A stretch of 64,000 bases of DNA from Nostoc sp. UHCC 0702 (GTDB lineage Bacteria > Cyanobacteriota > Cyanobacteriia > Cyanobacteriales > Nostocaceae): NCBI GenBank assembly GCA_017164015.1, contig CP071065.1, positions 6,601,501 through 6,665,500 of the forward strand, written 5' to 3'. Position numbers and translations under genes: made by a program. The notes below the pieces were generated by a model. That model did no database searches and had not been told where the DNA came from. It saw nothing but the letters and a program-made list of their open reading frames with translations. Position 1 is the stretch's first letter. Each line of letters begins with the position of its first letter. Positions 9,745 to 18,279 of this stretch are shown here, in pieces.

Positions 9745-9945
9745 CAGTTGTCAGTGGTCAGTAGCTATTTCTCCCCATCACCACGGCAGTTGCTCCACTT
9801 GGTGAGGGAGTTGCCGACAGGAGCGCCTTGCGTCGTTAGCGTAGCGTTAGCGACGAAGGAGCGTCTGGCAAACTCCCTTTCCCGTTGGGGGAGACCCCAA
9901 GACCGCACTGCCTCCTCATCTCCCTCATCTCCCTCATCTCCCTAG
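9745..9945. repeat. Repeat-rich intergenic DNA
   Basis: A heptamer-like TCAGTTGTCAGTGGTCAGT stretch is followed by a GC-rich imperfect inverted repeat (GGAGTTGCC..GGCAAACTCCC around 9807-9880) and a 9-base tandem repeat CTCATCTCC at 9912-9943. The ORF across it reads as repeat sequence and has no family look. Confidence 0.6.
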
Positions 9946-10332
9946 AATTACTAGCTTTAACTGCAACTTAACTTATTTATTGGCTTTTCTTAACTATTTT
10001 TTACGCCCAGTTTAGTTATTCTATCTGTGGATAGGCATTATTTTTTACAAATAAACCCTACCCAGATCAAACATGGCGATCATCTACGATACTTTCCTAG
10101 CATTGGTCTTGTGATGCGGCCCCTGCTAGGTTTATTTTTAACCATATTTACCCGTGTCTTAGAGAGTATCTATAAATCAGTACCTAATCACGAAGCACCA
10201 GTTCAACTCAAAACTTTTAATTATTTTTAATCAGAATTAATAGATAGTTTTAAATATCGGGTTTTTGCAAAAAAATTCTACATACCTTTTTGAAATTTAG
10301 CTTGCTCATTAAGGATAATTTTTCTAGGAAAA

Positions 10333-10373
10333 TTTAAATAACTCTTAATATTATCTTCATTTGTAGTTAAATA
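10333..10373 (+). promoter_or_regulatory. Putative Pho box (four 8-bp units at 11-bp spacing)
   Basis: Four units, TTTAAATA, CTTAATAT, CTTCATTT and GTTAAATA, start at 10333, 10344, 10355 and 10366, exactly 11 bp apart with 3-bp spacers. The cyanobacterial SphR/PhoB box is known as tandem CTTAACCT-like octamers with 3-bp spacing. The site lies 80 bases before the pstS start, as expected for phosphate-starvation induction. The match is degenerate and AT-rich, so register and location carry the case more than base identity. Confidence 0.6.
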
Positions 10374-10452
10374 ATTAGTATAAATAGTAAATATTATAGC
10401 TAAAAAAAAGCTGTAATTGCAGTATAAGCTATTCCAAAAAATTCGGAGTAAT

Positions 10453-11493
10453 ATGACTCTTTCAACCAATATTTTGCATCGCTTATTTACTACTACAATG
10501 GTAGTATCTGCGGTTGCAGTTAGTCCTACTTTTACAGCGATCGCTCAAGCGCAAACACTCAATGGTGCAGGAGCAACTTTTCCGGCTCCCCTTTATGAAA
10601 GATACGCTCGTGAAGTCAGAAAGAAACATCCAGATTTAAAAATTAACTACCAAGCAATTGGTAGTGGTGGTGGTATTCGTCAAGTCATTGCTGGAACTGT
10701 TGACTTTGGTGGTAGTGATGCTGCAATGAAAGATAATGAAATCAATCAAGTCAAGAATGGCGTGATTTTAGTACCTACAGCAGGTGGTGCAGTTTCTGTT
10801 GTTTACAATCTTCCTGGTGTCAATAACCTGAAATTGTCCCGCGCTACATTGCCAGCTATTTTTTCTGGTCAAATCACCAACTGGAATGACCAAAAAATTA
10901 AAGCTGATAACCCTGGTGTAAATCTACCAAATCAAAGGATTAAATTTGTAGTTCGTGCCGATAGTAGCGGTACAACTTTTATTTTCACTAACCACTTGAG
11001 CGCTATAAGTGCTTATTTTAAAGGTAGAATTGGAGCTAACACTGCTCCTAAATGGACTTTACCAAATGCCCTCAAAGGTAGAGGTAACGCAGGTGTAGCT
11101 GCTTTAGTAGCACGTACTCCTGGATCTATTGGTTATGTAGAATATGCATACGCCACTCAAAACAATTTAAAATCAGCACTGATACAAAATAAAAGAGGAG
11201 AATTTATAGCTCCTTCTTTACAGTCCGCAAACACTGCTTTGTCAAATGTGAATTTTCCAAACAACTACCGCGTTTTTGTCGGAGATCCAGGACAGGGTTA
11301 TCCTATAGTTGGTCTTACCTGGATGATGATTTACAAAAACTATCCTAATGCTTCCAAAGCTAATGCCGTCAAAAAATGGATTAATTGGGTATTGCAAGAT
11401 GGTCAACAATATAATGATGACCTGAACTATACCAAAATTCCCTCTGACGTTGCTAATCGGGTACTTCAGACAGTGAATAGCACTGTTAAATAA
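10453..11493 (+). CDS. pstS: Phosphate ABC transporter substrate-binding protein PstS
   Basis: A 346-residue periplasmic phosphate-binding protein. It has an N-terminal export signal (about 30 residues, ending near AIAQAQT), then the PstS hallmarks NGAGATFPAPLYERY, QAIGSGGGIRQVIAGTVDFGGSD and RADSSGTTFIF, whose Ser/Gly/Asp/Arg residues hold phosphate. The ATG at 10453 is preferred over an upstream TTG at 10417 because CGGAG lies just before it and the signal peptide then begins normally. It is the first gene of a pstSCAB(B') cluster and follows a putative Pho box. A GGGTG..CACCC hairpin at about 11532-11552 lies between it and pstC and may hold pstC expression below pstS. Confidence 0.95.
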   Translation: MTLSTNILHRLFTTTMVVSAVAVSPTFTAIAQAQTLNGAGATFPAPLYERYAREVRKKHPDLKINYQAIGSGGGIRQVIAGTVDFGGSDAAMKDNEINQVKNGVILVPTAGGAVSVVYNLPGVNNLKLSRATLPAIFSGQITNWNDQKIKADNPGVNLPNQRIKFVVRADSSGTTFIFTNHLSAISAYFKGRIGANTAPKWTLPNALKGRGNAGVAALVARTPGSIGYVEYAYATQNNLKSALIQNKRGEFIAPSLQSANTALSNVNFPNNYRVFVGDPGQGYPIVGLTWMMIYKNYPNASKANAVKKWINWVLQDGQQYNDDLNYTKIPSDVANRVLQTVNSTVK

Positions 11494-11587
11494 ACCCAAA
11501 TTTGTAATTTTACAACTTACTTTTTATCTGGGGTGGGCTAACAACTCACCCTAATTACATGAAAATATTCTACTATCTTGATTTGCA

Positions 11588-12592
11588 ATGGCAAATTCAT
11601 CTGAACCAGCCGATAAAAGTTCATCTCTTCCACCGAATTTAAGTGATGACAAGATTGATTTGATAGCCAAGGACGGCGCAAATTTTTGGATTGATCAAGG
11701 ATTTACATGGTTAGTATATACTTTTGCAGTCATTACCGTTGCAGTTTTATTAGTGATGAGTTGGGTAATTTTCCATGAAGCTCAACCGGCTGTTGTTAAG
11801 TTTGGAATTGGGTTTTTATGGGGTCAAGATTGGGATACAGGTAATCAGATTTTTGGTGCATTACCTTATATTTATGGAACCTTAGTAAGTAGTGCGATCG
11901 CTATTTTATTTGCTATCCCCATAGGAATAGCTATTGCATTAGTAACTAGTGAAAAATTTTTACCATTATCTGTGCAAACAGCCCTAGCATTTATTATTGA
12001 ATTAATTGCAGCAATTCCCAGCGTTATTATTGGGCTATGGAGTATTTTTATTTTTATTCCTGTTTTAGAACCCCTGCAAAAATGGTTAGCTAGCAATTTT
12101 AAATGGATAGCTTTATTTAATTCAGAAGATCCTATAGGCACCAATATGTTAACTGCGGGAATTATTCTTGCAATTATGATTTTGCCGACAATGGCAGCAA
12201 TTACCCGTGATGTATTACTGGCAATACCCAAAGAATTACGCAGTGCAGCAATGGCTTTAGGTAGCACCCGTTGGGAAACAATTTTTCGTATATTATTACC
12301 AGCTGGATTTTCGGGTATTGTCAGTGCCGCTATGCTTGCTTTAGGACGTGCTTTGGGTGAAACAATGGCTGTAACTATGGTGATTGGTAACTCTGCCCAA
12401 ATTAGCGCTTCCTTACTCGATCCAGCTTATACAATTCCCTCTGTATTAGCTAATGAATTCGCAGAAGCTGAACCAGGATTACACATTGGTGCTTTAAGCT
12501 ATTTAGGTTTAATTTTGTTTGGTTTGACTTTAGCTGTAAATATTGGTGCTGTATTATTAGTGCAGTGGTTTAGTAGGAAAAATAAATATTAA
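11588..12592 (+). CDS. pstC: Phosphate ABC transporter permease PstC
   Basis: A 334-residue inner-membrane permease with one N-terminal and several further hydrophobic segments. The EAA-like cytoplasmic loop is visible as KELRSAAMALGSTRWETIFRILLPAGFSGI, followed by LGRALGETMAVTMVIGN, characteristic of PstC. It pairs with PstA to form the channel and contacts PstB. It lies 94 bases after pstS on the same strand. Confidence 0.95.
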   Translation: MANSSEPADKSSSLPPNLSDDKIDLIAKDGANFWIDQGFTWLVYTFAVITVAVLLVMSWVIFHEAQPAVVKFGIGFLWGQDWDTGNQIFGALPYIYGTLVSSAIAILFAIPIGIAIALVTSEKFLPLSVQTALAFIIELIAAIPSVIIGLWSIFIFIPVLEPLQKWLASNFKWIALFNSEDPIGTNMLTAGIILAIMILPTMAAITRDVLLAIPKELRSAAMALGSTRWETIFRILLPAGFSGIVSAAMLALGRALGETMAVTMVIGNSAQISASLLDPAYTIPSVLANEFAEAEPGLHIGALSYLGLILFGLTLAVNIGAVLLVQWFSRKNKY

Positions 12593-12694
12593 TATTAATG
12601 GTTTTTTAATACATAGTAAGGTAGCATTGTGGCTTTCTTATGGGACTGGCTCTCTAGGCATTAGTGTCAACAATCATGCGTATAGTGATGTCCT

Positions 12695-12813
12695 GCAAGG
12701 AACTGAAGTTCCTTGCTAATAGCAAAAGTCATCTCCAGATGACTAAATATTCCCAAAAATCTTTAGTCTACTGAAGTAGACTTTAGCTATTAGCCTGAGA
12801 ATTTATTCCCAGG
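12695..12813. repeat. Nested multi-hairpin element
   Basis: A 10-bp perfect hairpin at 12695-12716 (GCAAGGAACT / AGTTCCTTGC) is followed by a 9-bp outer stem (12715-12723 GCTAATAGC with 12786-12794 GCTATTAGC). The outer stem encloses two hairpins: GTCATCT/AGATGAC at 12728-12743 and AGTCTACT/AGTAGACT at 12765-12782. A fourth hairpin, CCTGAGAA/TTCCCAGG with one mismatch, closes the element. It sits in the 288-base pstC-pstA gap, so it would be transcribed within the pst message. No protein is encoded. Confidence 0.75.
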
Positions 12814-12880
12814 CAGGTAACTTCATCCACATGAAAAGCGCTGTAAACAATTTCAACAAATCAAAAAATTAAAAATTAGT

Positions 12881-13762
12881 ATGAGTGGTTATCAAAACTC
12901 TGAAATAAATGAATCTATAGCATCTGATTTATACAGACCATTGCCGATAAAAAGACTATTATTTACTTATGGAATGAATGCGATCGCCTTTGCTTTGACA
13001 GGTTTAGTATTGATTCCATTACTATCTATTCTGTGGGAAATTATCCAACGAGGAATATCCGGTTTGAAACCGGAAATGTTTGTCAAATCAGTAATTGACT
13101 ATGGGTTTGGTAATGCCATTTTGGGAACTATAACAATTGTAGGTATTGCTTCACTATTAAGTATTCCTGTAGGAATATTAACAGGTATATTTTTAGCAGA
13201 ATTTGGTCAATCTAACCTAATAGCTCGTTTTGTTCGCATGATCACTACTATCCTTACTGGTGTTCCTTCAATTGTTGTGGGTGTGTTCGCTTATGGTGTG
13301 ATTGTATTAGTCACTAAAGGATTTAGTGCGATCGCTGGTGGTTTTGCCTTAGCTGTAATCATGTTACCCGTGATCGTCCTGACAACAGAAGAAGCCTTAA
13401 AACTAATTCCCACAGACCAACGTCTAGCCTCTGCTGCTTTGGGAGGTACTCGCTTTCAAACCACTTTTCGCATCGTGGTGACTGCTGCCATACCCGGAAT
13501 TACCACAGGCATTTTGTTAGCTGTAGCCCGTGCTGCTGGTGAAACAGCACCCCTACTTTTTACTGCTTTATTCAGTCTAGATTGGTCAACAGGATTGTTA
13601 ACTCCAACAGCTTCTCTACCAGTGTTGATTTTTAACCTTTACAACGACCCTGATCCACAAAAAAGTCAATTAGTCTGGACTACTTCTATCGTTCTACTAG
13701 GCTTAGTTTTCTGTATCAGTCTTTTATCTCGCTTAATTATAAATAAGACAAAGACAAAATAA
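12881..13762 (+). CDS. pstA: Phosphate ABC transporter permease PstA
   Basis: A 293-residue membrane permease and partner of PstC. Several hydrophobic segments flank the cytoplasmic loop DQRLASAALGGTRFQTTFRIVVTAAIPGI and the motif VARAAGETAPLLFTALF typical of PstA. It starts about 68 bases beyond the multi-hairpin element and is followed by pstB, consistent with one transport operon. Confidence 0.95.
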   Translation: MSGYQNSEINESIASDLYRPLPIKRLLFTYGMNAIAFALTGLVLIPLLSILWEIIQRGISGLKPEMFVKSVIDYGFGNAILGTITIVGIASLLSIPVGILTGIFLAEFGQSNLIARFVRMITTILTGVPSIVVGVFAYGVIVLVTKGFSAIAGGFALAVIMLPVIVLTTEEALKLIPTDQRLASAALGGTRFQTTFRIVVTAAIPGITTGILLAVARAAGETAPLLFTALFSLDWSTGLLTPTASLPVLIFNLYNDPDPQKSQLVWTTSIVLLGLVFCISLLSRLIINKTKTK

Positions 13763-13899
13763 AAGCTAACAATATTGTTAACTAATTCCTCATCTGAATT
13801 TTCAAGTCTAAACCCAACGCCTGTAGCAGCAATCACGAAACAATAAAAGCTGGCAAAGATAAAAATAATAAGTCTTAACTTCCACTTTATTTTCCAAAC

Positions 13900-14679
13900 A
13901 TGAGTAAATTAATTCCTGCCATCAAAGTCAAAAACCTCAGCTTTTACTATAGTACTTTCAAGGCGATTGAAGGAGTATCAATAGATATTTACCAAAACCA
14001 AGTAACTGCAATTATTGGCCCTAGTGGTTGCGGTAAATCTACCTTTATTAAAACGCTCAATCGCATTAGCGAATTAGAAGGTTCTGTAAAAGTCGAAGGA
14101 CGTGTAGAATTTTTTGGTCAGAATATTTACGATCATCGCATCAATTTAAATCAGCTACGTCGCCAAATTGGCATGGTGTTCCAGAAGCCAAATCCTTTTC
14201 CCATGAGCATTTACGAAAATGTTGCTTACGGTATCAGAATATCTATGAGGCGATCGCAAGCACAATTAGATGATATTGTCGAATCTGCCTTGAAAAGCGC
14301 TGCTCTTTGGCATGAAGTCAAAGATAAGCTCAATCAATCAGCTTTCAGCCTTTCTGGCGGTCAACAACAGCGACTCTGTATTGCCCGTGCTTTAGCAGTC
14401 AAACCCAAAGTCCTGTTGATGGATGAGCCTTGTTCCGCTCTTGACCCCATCGCTACCATGAAAGTTGAGGAACTGATCCATAGTTTACGCTGCCAATTGA
14501 CGATCGCGATCGTCACCCACAACATGCAGCAAGCAACTCGCGTCTCTGATTACACGGCTTTCTTCAGTACTGATGAGAGTCGTATTGGTCAAATGGTTGA
14601 ATTTGGCATCACAGAGCAAATCTTTAATAATCCACTCGATCCTCGCACTCACGATTACATCTCAGGGCGTTTTGGTTAA
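13900..14679 (+). CDS. pstB: Phosphate ABC transporter ATP-binding protein PstB
   Basis: A 259-residue ABC ATPase that powers PstSCA import. All ABC motifs are intact: Walker A GPSGCGKST, Q-loop VFQKPNPFPMS, signature LSGGQQQRLCIARAL, Walker B VLLMDEPCSALDP with its D-loop, and the switch histidine in VTHNMQQ. The length is normal for PstB. A second, divergent pstB follows about 960 bases downstream. Confidence 0.95.
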   Translation: MSKLIPAIKVKNLSFYYSTFKAIEGVSIDIYQNQVTAIIGPSGCGKSTFIKTLNRISELEGSVKVEGRVEFFGQNIYDHRINLNQLRRQIGMVFQKPNPFPMSIYENVAYGIRISMRRSQAQLDDIVESALKSAALWHEVKDKLNQSAFSLSGGQQQRLCIARALAVKPKVLLMDEPCSALDPIATMKVEELIHSLRCQLTIAIVTHNMQQATRVSDYTAFFSTDESRIGQMVEFGITEQIFNNPLDPRTHDYISGRFG

Positions 14680-15636
14680 ACTGTTTTATAATAGCAATTG
14701 ACCATGACGAGCAGCTTAATATTTCGCCAACATATTGTCTAAAAACCTTGTCATCTCTGGTTACTTGTGACCAAATATTAAGCTCAAGTTCACACACAGT
14801 TGGTATAACTGTCTCAAATGGTATTTTTTGATAAAAAATATCTTTAAAACCAAAATAATTTAGAACCATAGATACTGTCTAGCTGATATTTTGCACCATT
14901 CTTAATTAACCCTCTGATGGGCACTGCCAACAATGTAAAAATCAAGGTTTAAGCGAACCATTAGCAGTGCCCACCCTACATAAATGTCAATAACGCCATT
15001 GGTGCAAGATATAAACCAGTACAGTTCAGTTAAGCTAAAAACTAAAACTGATGTAGGTTGGGTTGCGCTTCGCTTCACCCAACCTACTTTTCTGCTTAAC
15101 TGAAGCATATTGAGATATAAACTAGGAAGCTGTTCCAGATAACAGTTACATAAGTTAAATGTGCAACAGTTTAGCAAATAATCATGTTCAGACTGCGGTA
15201 GTAGCCTTACTTTAGCCTTACATTACTCACACTCGACTAGTATATAACCTTAAATTATAATTAAAATTTTATAAAATTTGTATGTTACTCACAGCAGCCC
15301 AAAGTAATGCGATAATCAAATGATAATTTCAGCCTAATGAATATATTATTGAGATTTGAACTCATTAGGTGATACAAAAAACGAAATATATTGTTAATTG
15401 CTTGATTGAAAATTGCTAACATTACTGTGCCATATTTCTCTAAATTTTAAGATAAACAATTGCTTTCGGCACAAACATGCGAAAATGAACATTGATTTAG
15501 CTGCAAATATCTACTATTCAATACAACTGTTTAGCTACTAATGAATGCTAGCCTCCACTTTTCCAAGCTATGATGAGTCCGTATTGGCTTCACAAACGTT
15601 TTGTTGAGTCAATATTTATTGCACACGTTTTTTAGC
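14680..15636. other. Long intergenic region between the two pstB genes
   Basis: Nearly 1 kb without a convincing gene. It holds a repeat pair around GGGCACTGCC (14918) and GGCAGTGCCC-like words (about 14962-14980), plus the palindromic element at 15025-15104. The rest is AT-rich. The second pstB may therefore have its own promoter. Confidence 0.5.
15025..15104. repeat. Palindromic repeat element with terminal inverted repeats
   Basis: The outer inverted repeats are TTCAGTTAAGC (15025-15035) and GCTTAACTGAA (15094-15104). The inner arms are TAGGTTGGGT and ACCCAACCTA, around a TGCGCTTCGCTTC loop (about 15053-15087). The nested design and small size fit a non-autonomous repeat of the kind scattered in cyanobacterial genomes. 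Confidence 0.75.
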
Positions 15637-16422
15637 ATGAATAAACTAATTCCAGCCATCAGAGTCAAAAATCTCAACTTTTATTACAATACCCAAAAGG
15701 TACTCGATGGAGTATCAATGGATATTTACCAAAGCAAAGTAACAGCAATTATTGGCCCTAGTGGTTGTGGAAAATCGACTTTTCTTAAATGCTTAAATCG
15801 CATGGTTGAATTAGAAGGAGAAGTTAAAATCGAAGGAAGGGTAGAATTTTTCAATCAAAATATTTATGAGCGTCGAGTCAACTTAAATCGCCTACGCCGC
15901 CAAGTGAGTATGATTCTCTCCAAGCCGAATCTTTTTCCCATGAGTATTTACGATAATGTTGCCTATGGAGTAAAAATAGTAGGATGGCGTCCCAAAGTAG
16001 AATTAGACGAAATTGTAGAATCTGCAATTAAAGATGCTGACCTCTGGGATGAGGTAAAAAATAAATTACATAAATCGGCATTAGAACTTTCTGGTGGACA
16101 ACAACAACGACTTTGCATTGCCCGTGCTTTAGCAGTCAAGCCAAAAGTTCTTCTCATGGATGAACCTTGTTTTGGTCTTGATGCTACTGCTAGCATGAAA
16201 GTTGAGTCTTTGATCCAAAGTTTGCGTTTGCGTTCTGAATTGACAATGGTGATTATCAGCCACAATTTACAGCAAGTTACTCGTGTATCTGATTTCACAG
16301 CTTTCTTTTACAATAATGAAAATCGCATTGGTCAAATGGTTGAATTTGGTGTCACAAAGAAAATATTTACCAACCCTCTTGATTCTCGCACCCGCGACTA
16401 TATTTTAGCTCGTCGTAGTTAA
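15637..16422 (+). CDS. Divergent second PstB-like ATP-binding protein
   Basis: A 261-residue PstB paralogue. Walker A GPSGCGKST, signature LSGGQQQRLCIARAL, Walker B VLLMDEPC and the switch His (ISHNLQQ) are intact. The Q-loop reads MILSKPNLFPMS, so the glutamine seen in the first PstB (VFQKPNPFPMS) is a serine. The D-loop reads FGLDA instead of SALDP. The ATG at 15637 is preferred to an upstream TTG at 15601 because it gives the same N-terminus as the first PstB (MNKLIPAI vs MSKLIPAI). Some cyanobacteria carry a second pstB in the pst operon, so this may be a regulatory or weakly active half of a heterodimer. Confidence 0.88.
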   Translation: MNKLIPAIRVKNLNFYYNTQKVLDGVSMDIYQSKVTAIIGPSGCGKSTFLKCLNRMVELEGEVKIEGRVEFFNQNIYERRVNLNRLRRQVSMILSKPNLFPMSIYDNVAYGVKIVGWRPKVELDEIVESAIKDADLWDEVKNKLHKSALELSGGQQQRLCIARALAVKPKVLLMDEPCFGLDATASMKVESLIQSLRLRSELTMVIISHNLQQVTRVSDFTAFFYNNENRIGQMVEFGVTKKIFTNPLDSRTRDYILARRS

Positions 16423-16793
16423 AATATTTTCTGAGTGTAAGAGCCAAAATCGCATGTAATTAATTCTGATTAGCTTTGGCAAGGCACTATTATCCACTGC
16501 TAAGTATTTATAGATGACAATTAATAAAATTTTGGGTTTGAGATTTGGGATTTAAAGTTATCTTTTGTGTAAGGGTTTTGTGAAGCTATGCGTCAATTTT
16601 TTTTATTGCCATAACCCTATTTCACCAAATTACTGATAAAAATCATTTTCCCTCATCTCCCTAATCTCCCCTTGCTTTTCATAGGTAGGCAGTTTCACGG
16701 TTATCAGATGCTTTCTTACCCTGATATAACATAGTTAAATTGCCATCTTTGATGATGGTACTAACCAGTTTGCCCTACTGTAATGTGTAAGTT
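16423..16793. other. Intergenic, no gene seen
   Basis: About 370 bases between the second pstB and the NYN gene. It contains a short CCCTCATCTCCCTAATCTCC tandem-like stretch at about 16650. No promoter or terminator stands out clearly. Confidence 0.4.
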
Positions 16794-18203
16794 ATGCCAA
16801 ATGACGAGCGGTTGCTGACTGTTTATGATGCTACACAGTTAAACAAAATTAGCTCCTATTTATGCGAAGCAATTATTACTATTCAAGAACAACAGCCAGA
16901 ATTACTACTCGAAAAGTATAGGAATGTTGAGTGGCTGAGTTCTGCTAATAAATCAGCTTTAACTAGAAAATTTACCGAAATTTTCAGCCAAGCTCAAGAT
17001 TGGGATGCACTACCTCAAAGGTTACAAGGATATCTTAAAGCTTTGCTAATTACCGAATCTATCAATTCACCAATATTAAAAGAATTAATAGATAAAATTA
17101 ATCAATTAACTTATATAAAAACAAATTTAAATGGCTTTGTTAGTACCACAAATATTAAATCGTCTGAAACAGTTGCTCTGACAACTAATTCATTCTCTAC
17201 TGAAAATAAAGGTATAGCAGTTTTACTTTTAGATGCAGAAAATTTACACATTAACGGCGATACAGAAAAGTTTTTAACAACAGTTTGTAATTTTCCTATT
17301 CAAGTCAAAATTGCCTTTGCCAATTGGTGCAGTATGGGCAGGTTAGATGTAGAATTGCATGGACGTGGCTACGACTTGATTCATGTCCCTGTTGGTAGGG
17401 ATAATGCTGATGGTAAAATGATCGCATTTGGCTCGTCAATTCACGATCGCTATCCCAATGCTAAAGAAGTCTTAGTCTGTTCCTCAGACAAAGTGATGAC
17501 TAACCTTTGCAACCATCTTCAGCAGAATGGATTAATAGTATATCGAGTTAGTAAGAAAGATGAAGGTATTAGGATCTTCAATAGTTATACAGGTAATATT
17601 ACACATTTTCCGACATCAGCACCTGAAATCCCAACAGTTGAGCAGTTTATTCAGCAAGTAAAAGAGTTGATCAAAGCAGAACAAAAGCGTCACCAAACTT
17701 GTTGGATTAAGCTAGCTACTATTTCTCAAGCGTTTAAAAATAAATATAATTTAACTATTGCTCAAGTTGTTTCTCAGCATCTTCCTGGTAAAAAAGCTAA
17801 AGATATTTTCATAAATTTTCCTGCTGATTTGGTTGTACATCAAGTTGATGCAGCCTCAGAATTATATGTCACAATATTTGAAATTAATCAATCTCAGCCA
17901 GCGACTAATAAAAATGATACTCCACCCTGCAACATCACATCACCGTTATTATCTAGTATTAATTCCAAGGCAGATTTAGAACTAGTTATCAAAAATATTA
18001 TTAATGAGCTAACTCAACAATCTCCTGGAAGCTACATTAATATTGGCAATTTAGGGGGCACTTTTAAGAACCAGTATGGAAAACCTATTAGTGAGCAAAT
18101 GAAAAGCTTGCAGCTAAATGGCACTTTTATTAAGTTTTTGCAGTCATGTAGTTCTTTGAAACTGAAGAAAACAGAGAAAGGATGGGAAGTCACTACAAGC
18201 TAA
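16794..18203 (+). CDS. NYN-domain protein with OST-HTH/LOTUS-like modules
   Basis: A 469-residue protein. Residues about 1-125 are helical and unassigned. A NYN (PIN-like) nuclease domain follows at about 138-265, with the acidic strand AVLLLDAENLHI, the RLDVELHGRGYDLIHVPVGRDNADGKM region (Asp cluster) and VLVCSSDKVMTNLCNHLQQNG. Two C-terminal winged-helix-like repeats, about 285-355 and 390-468 (the second with INIGNLGGTFKNQYG and a GWEV end), resemble OST-HTH/LOTUS RNA-binding modules. In known proteins this pairing suggests an RNA-targeting endonuclease. The gene stands alone with no obvious partner. Confidence 0.8.
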   Translation: MPNDERLLTVYDATQLNKISSYLCEAIITIQEQQPELLLEKYRNVEWLSSANKSALTRKFTEIFSQAQDWDALPQRLQGYLKALLITESINSPILKELIDKINQLTYIKTNLNGFVSTTNIKSSETVALTTNSFSTENKGIAVLLLDAENLHINGDTEKFLTTVCNFPIQVKIAFANWCSMGRLDVELHGRGYDLIHVPVGRDNADGKMIAFGSSIHDRYPNAKEVLVCSSDKVMTNLCNHLQQNGLIVYRVSKKDEGIRIFNSYTGNITHFPTSAPEIPTVEQFIQQVKELIKAEQKRHQTCWIKLATISQAFKNKYNLTIAQVVSQHLPGKKAKDIFINFPADLVVHQVDAASELYVTIFEINQSQPATNKNDTPPCNITSPLLSSINSKADLELVIKNIINELTQQSPGSYINIGNLGGTFKNQYGKPISEQMKSLQLNGTFIKFLQSCSSLKLKKTEKGWEVTTS

Positions 18204-18279
18204 ACCGCAACTTGTTTTTTACTTCACTTATACAGGTATAGTATTAATATACTTTGTAAAGAAATGTAATATAGATACA

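Noticed and set aside
9748..9945. 65-residue ORF
   Set aside because: Reads through intergenic repeats (SSPSSP); no recognisable start or family.
10027..10230. 67-residue ORF in the gap before pstS
   Set aside because: GTG start without ribosome site, no family resemblance; the region is AT-rich and non-conserved in appearance.
15569..15598. Sequence TGATGAGTCCGTATTGGCTTC resembling a hammerhead ribozyme core (read as two parts)
   Set aside because: Only the first box matches; stem II is short with a wobble and the closing GAAAC box is TCACAAAC. Probably chance.
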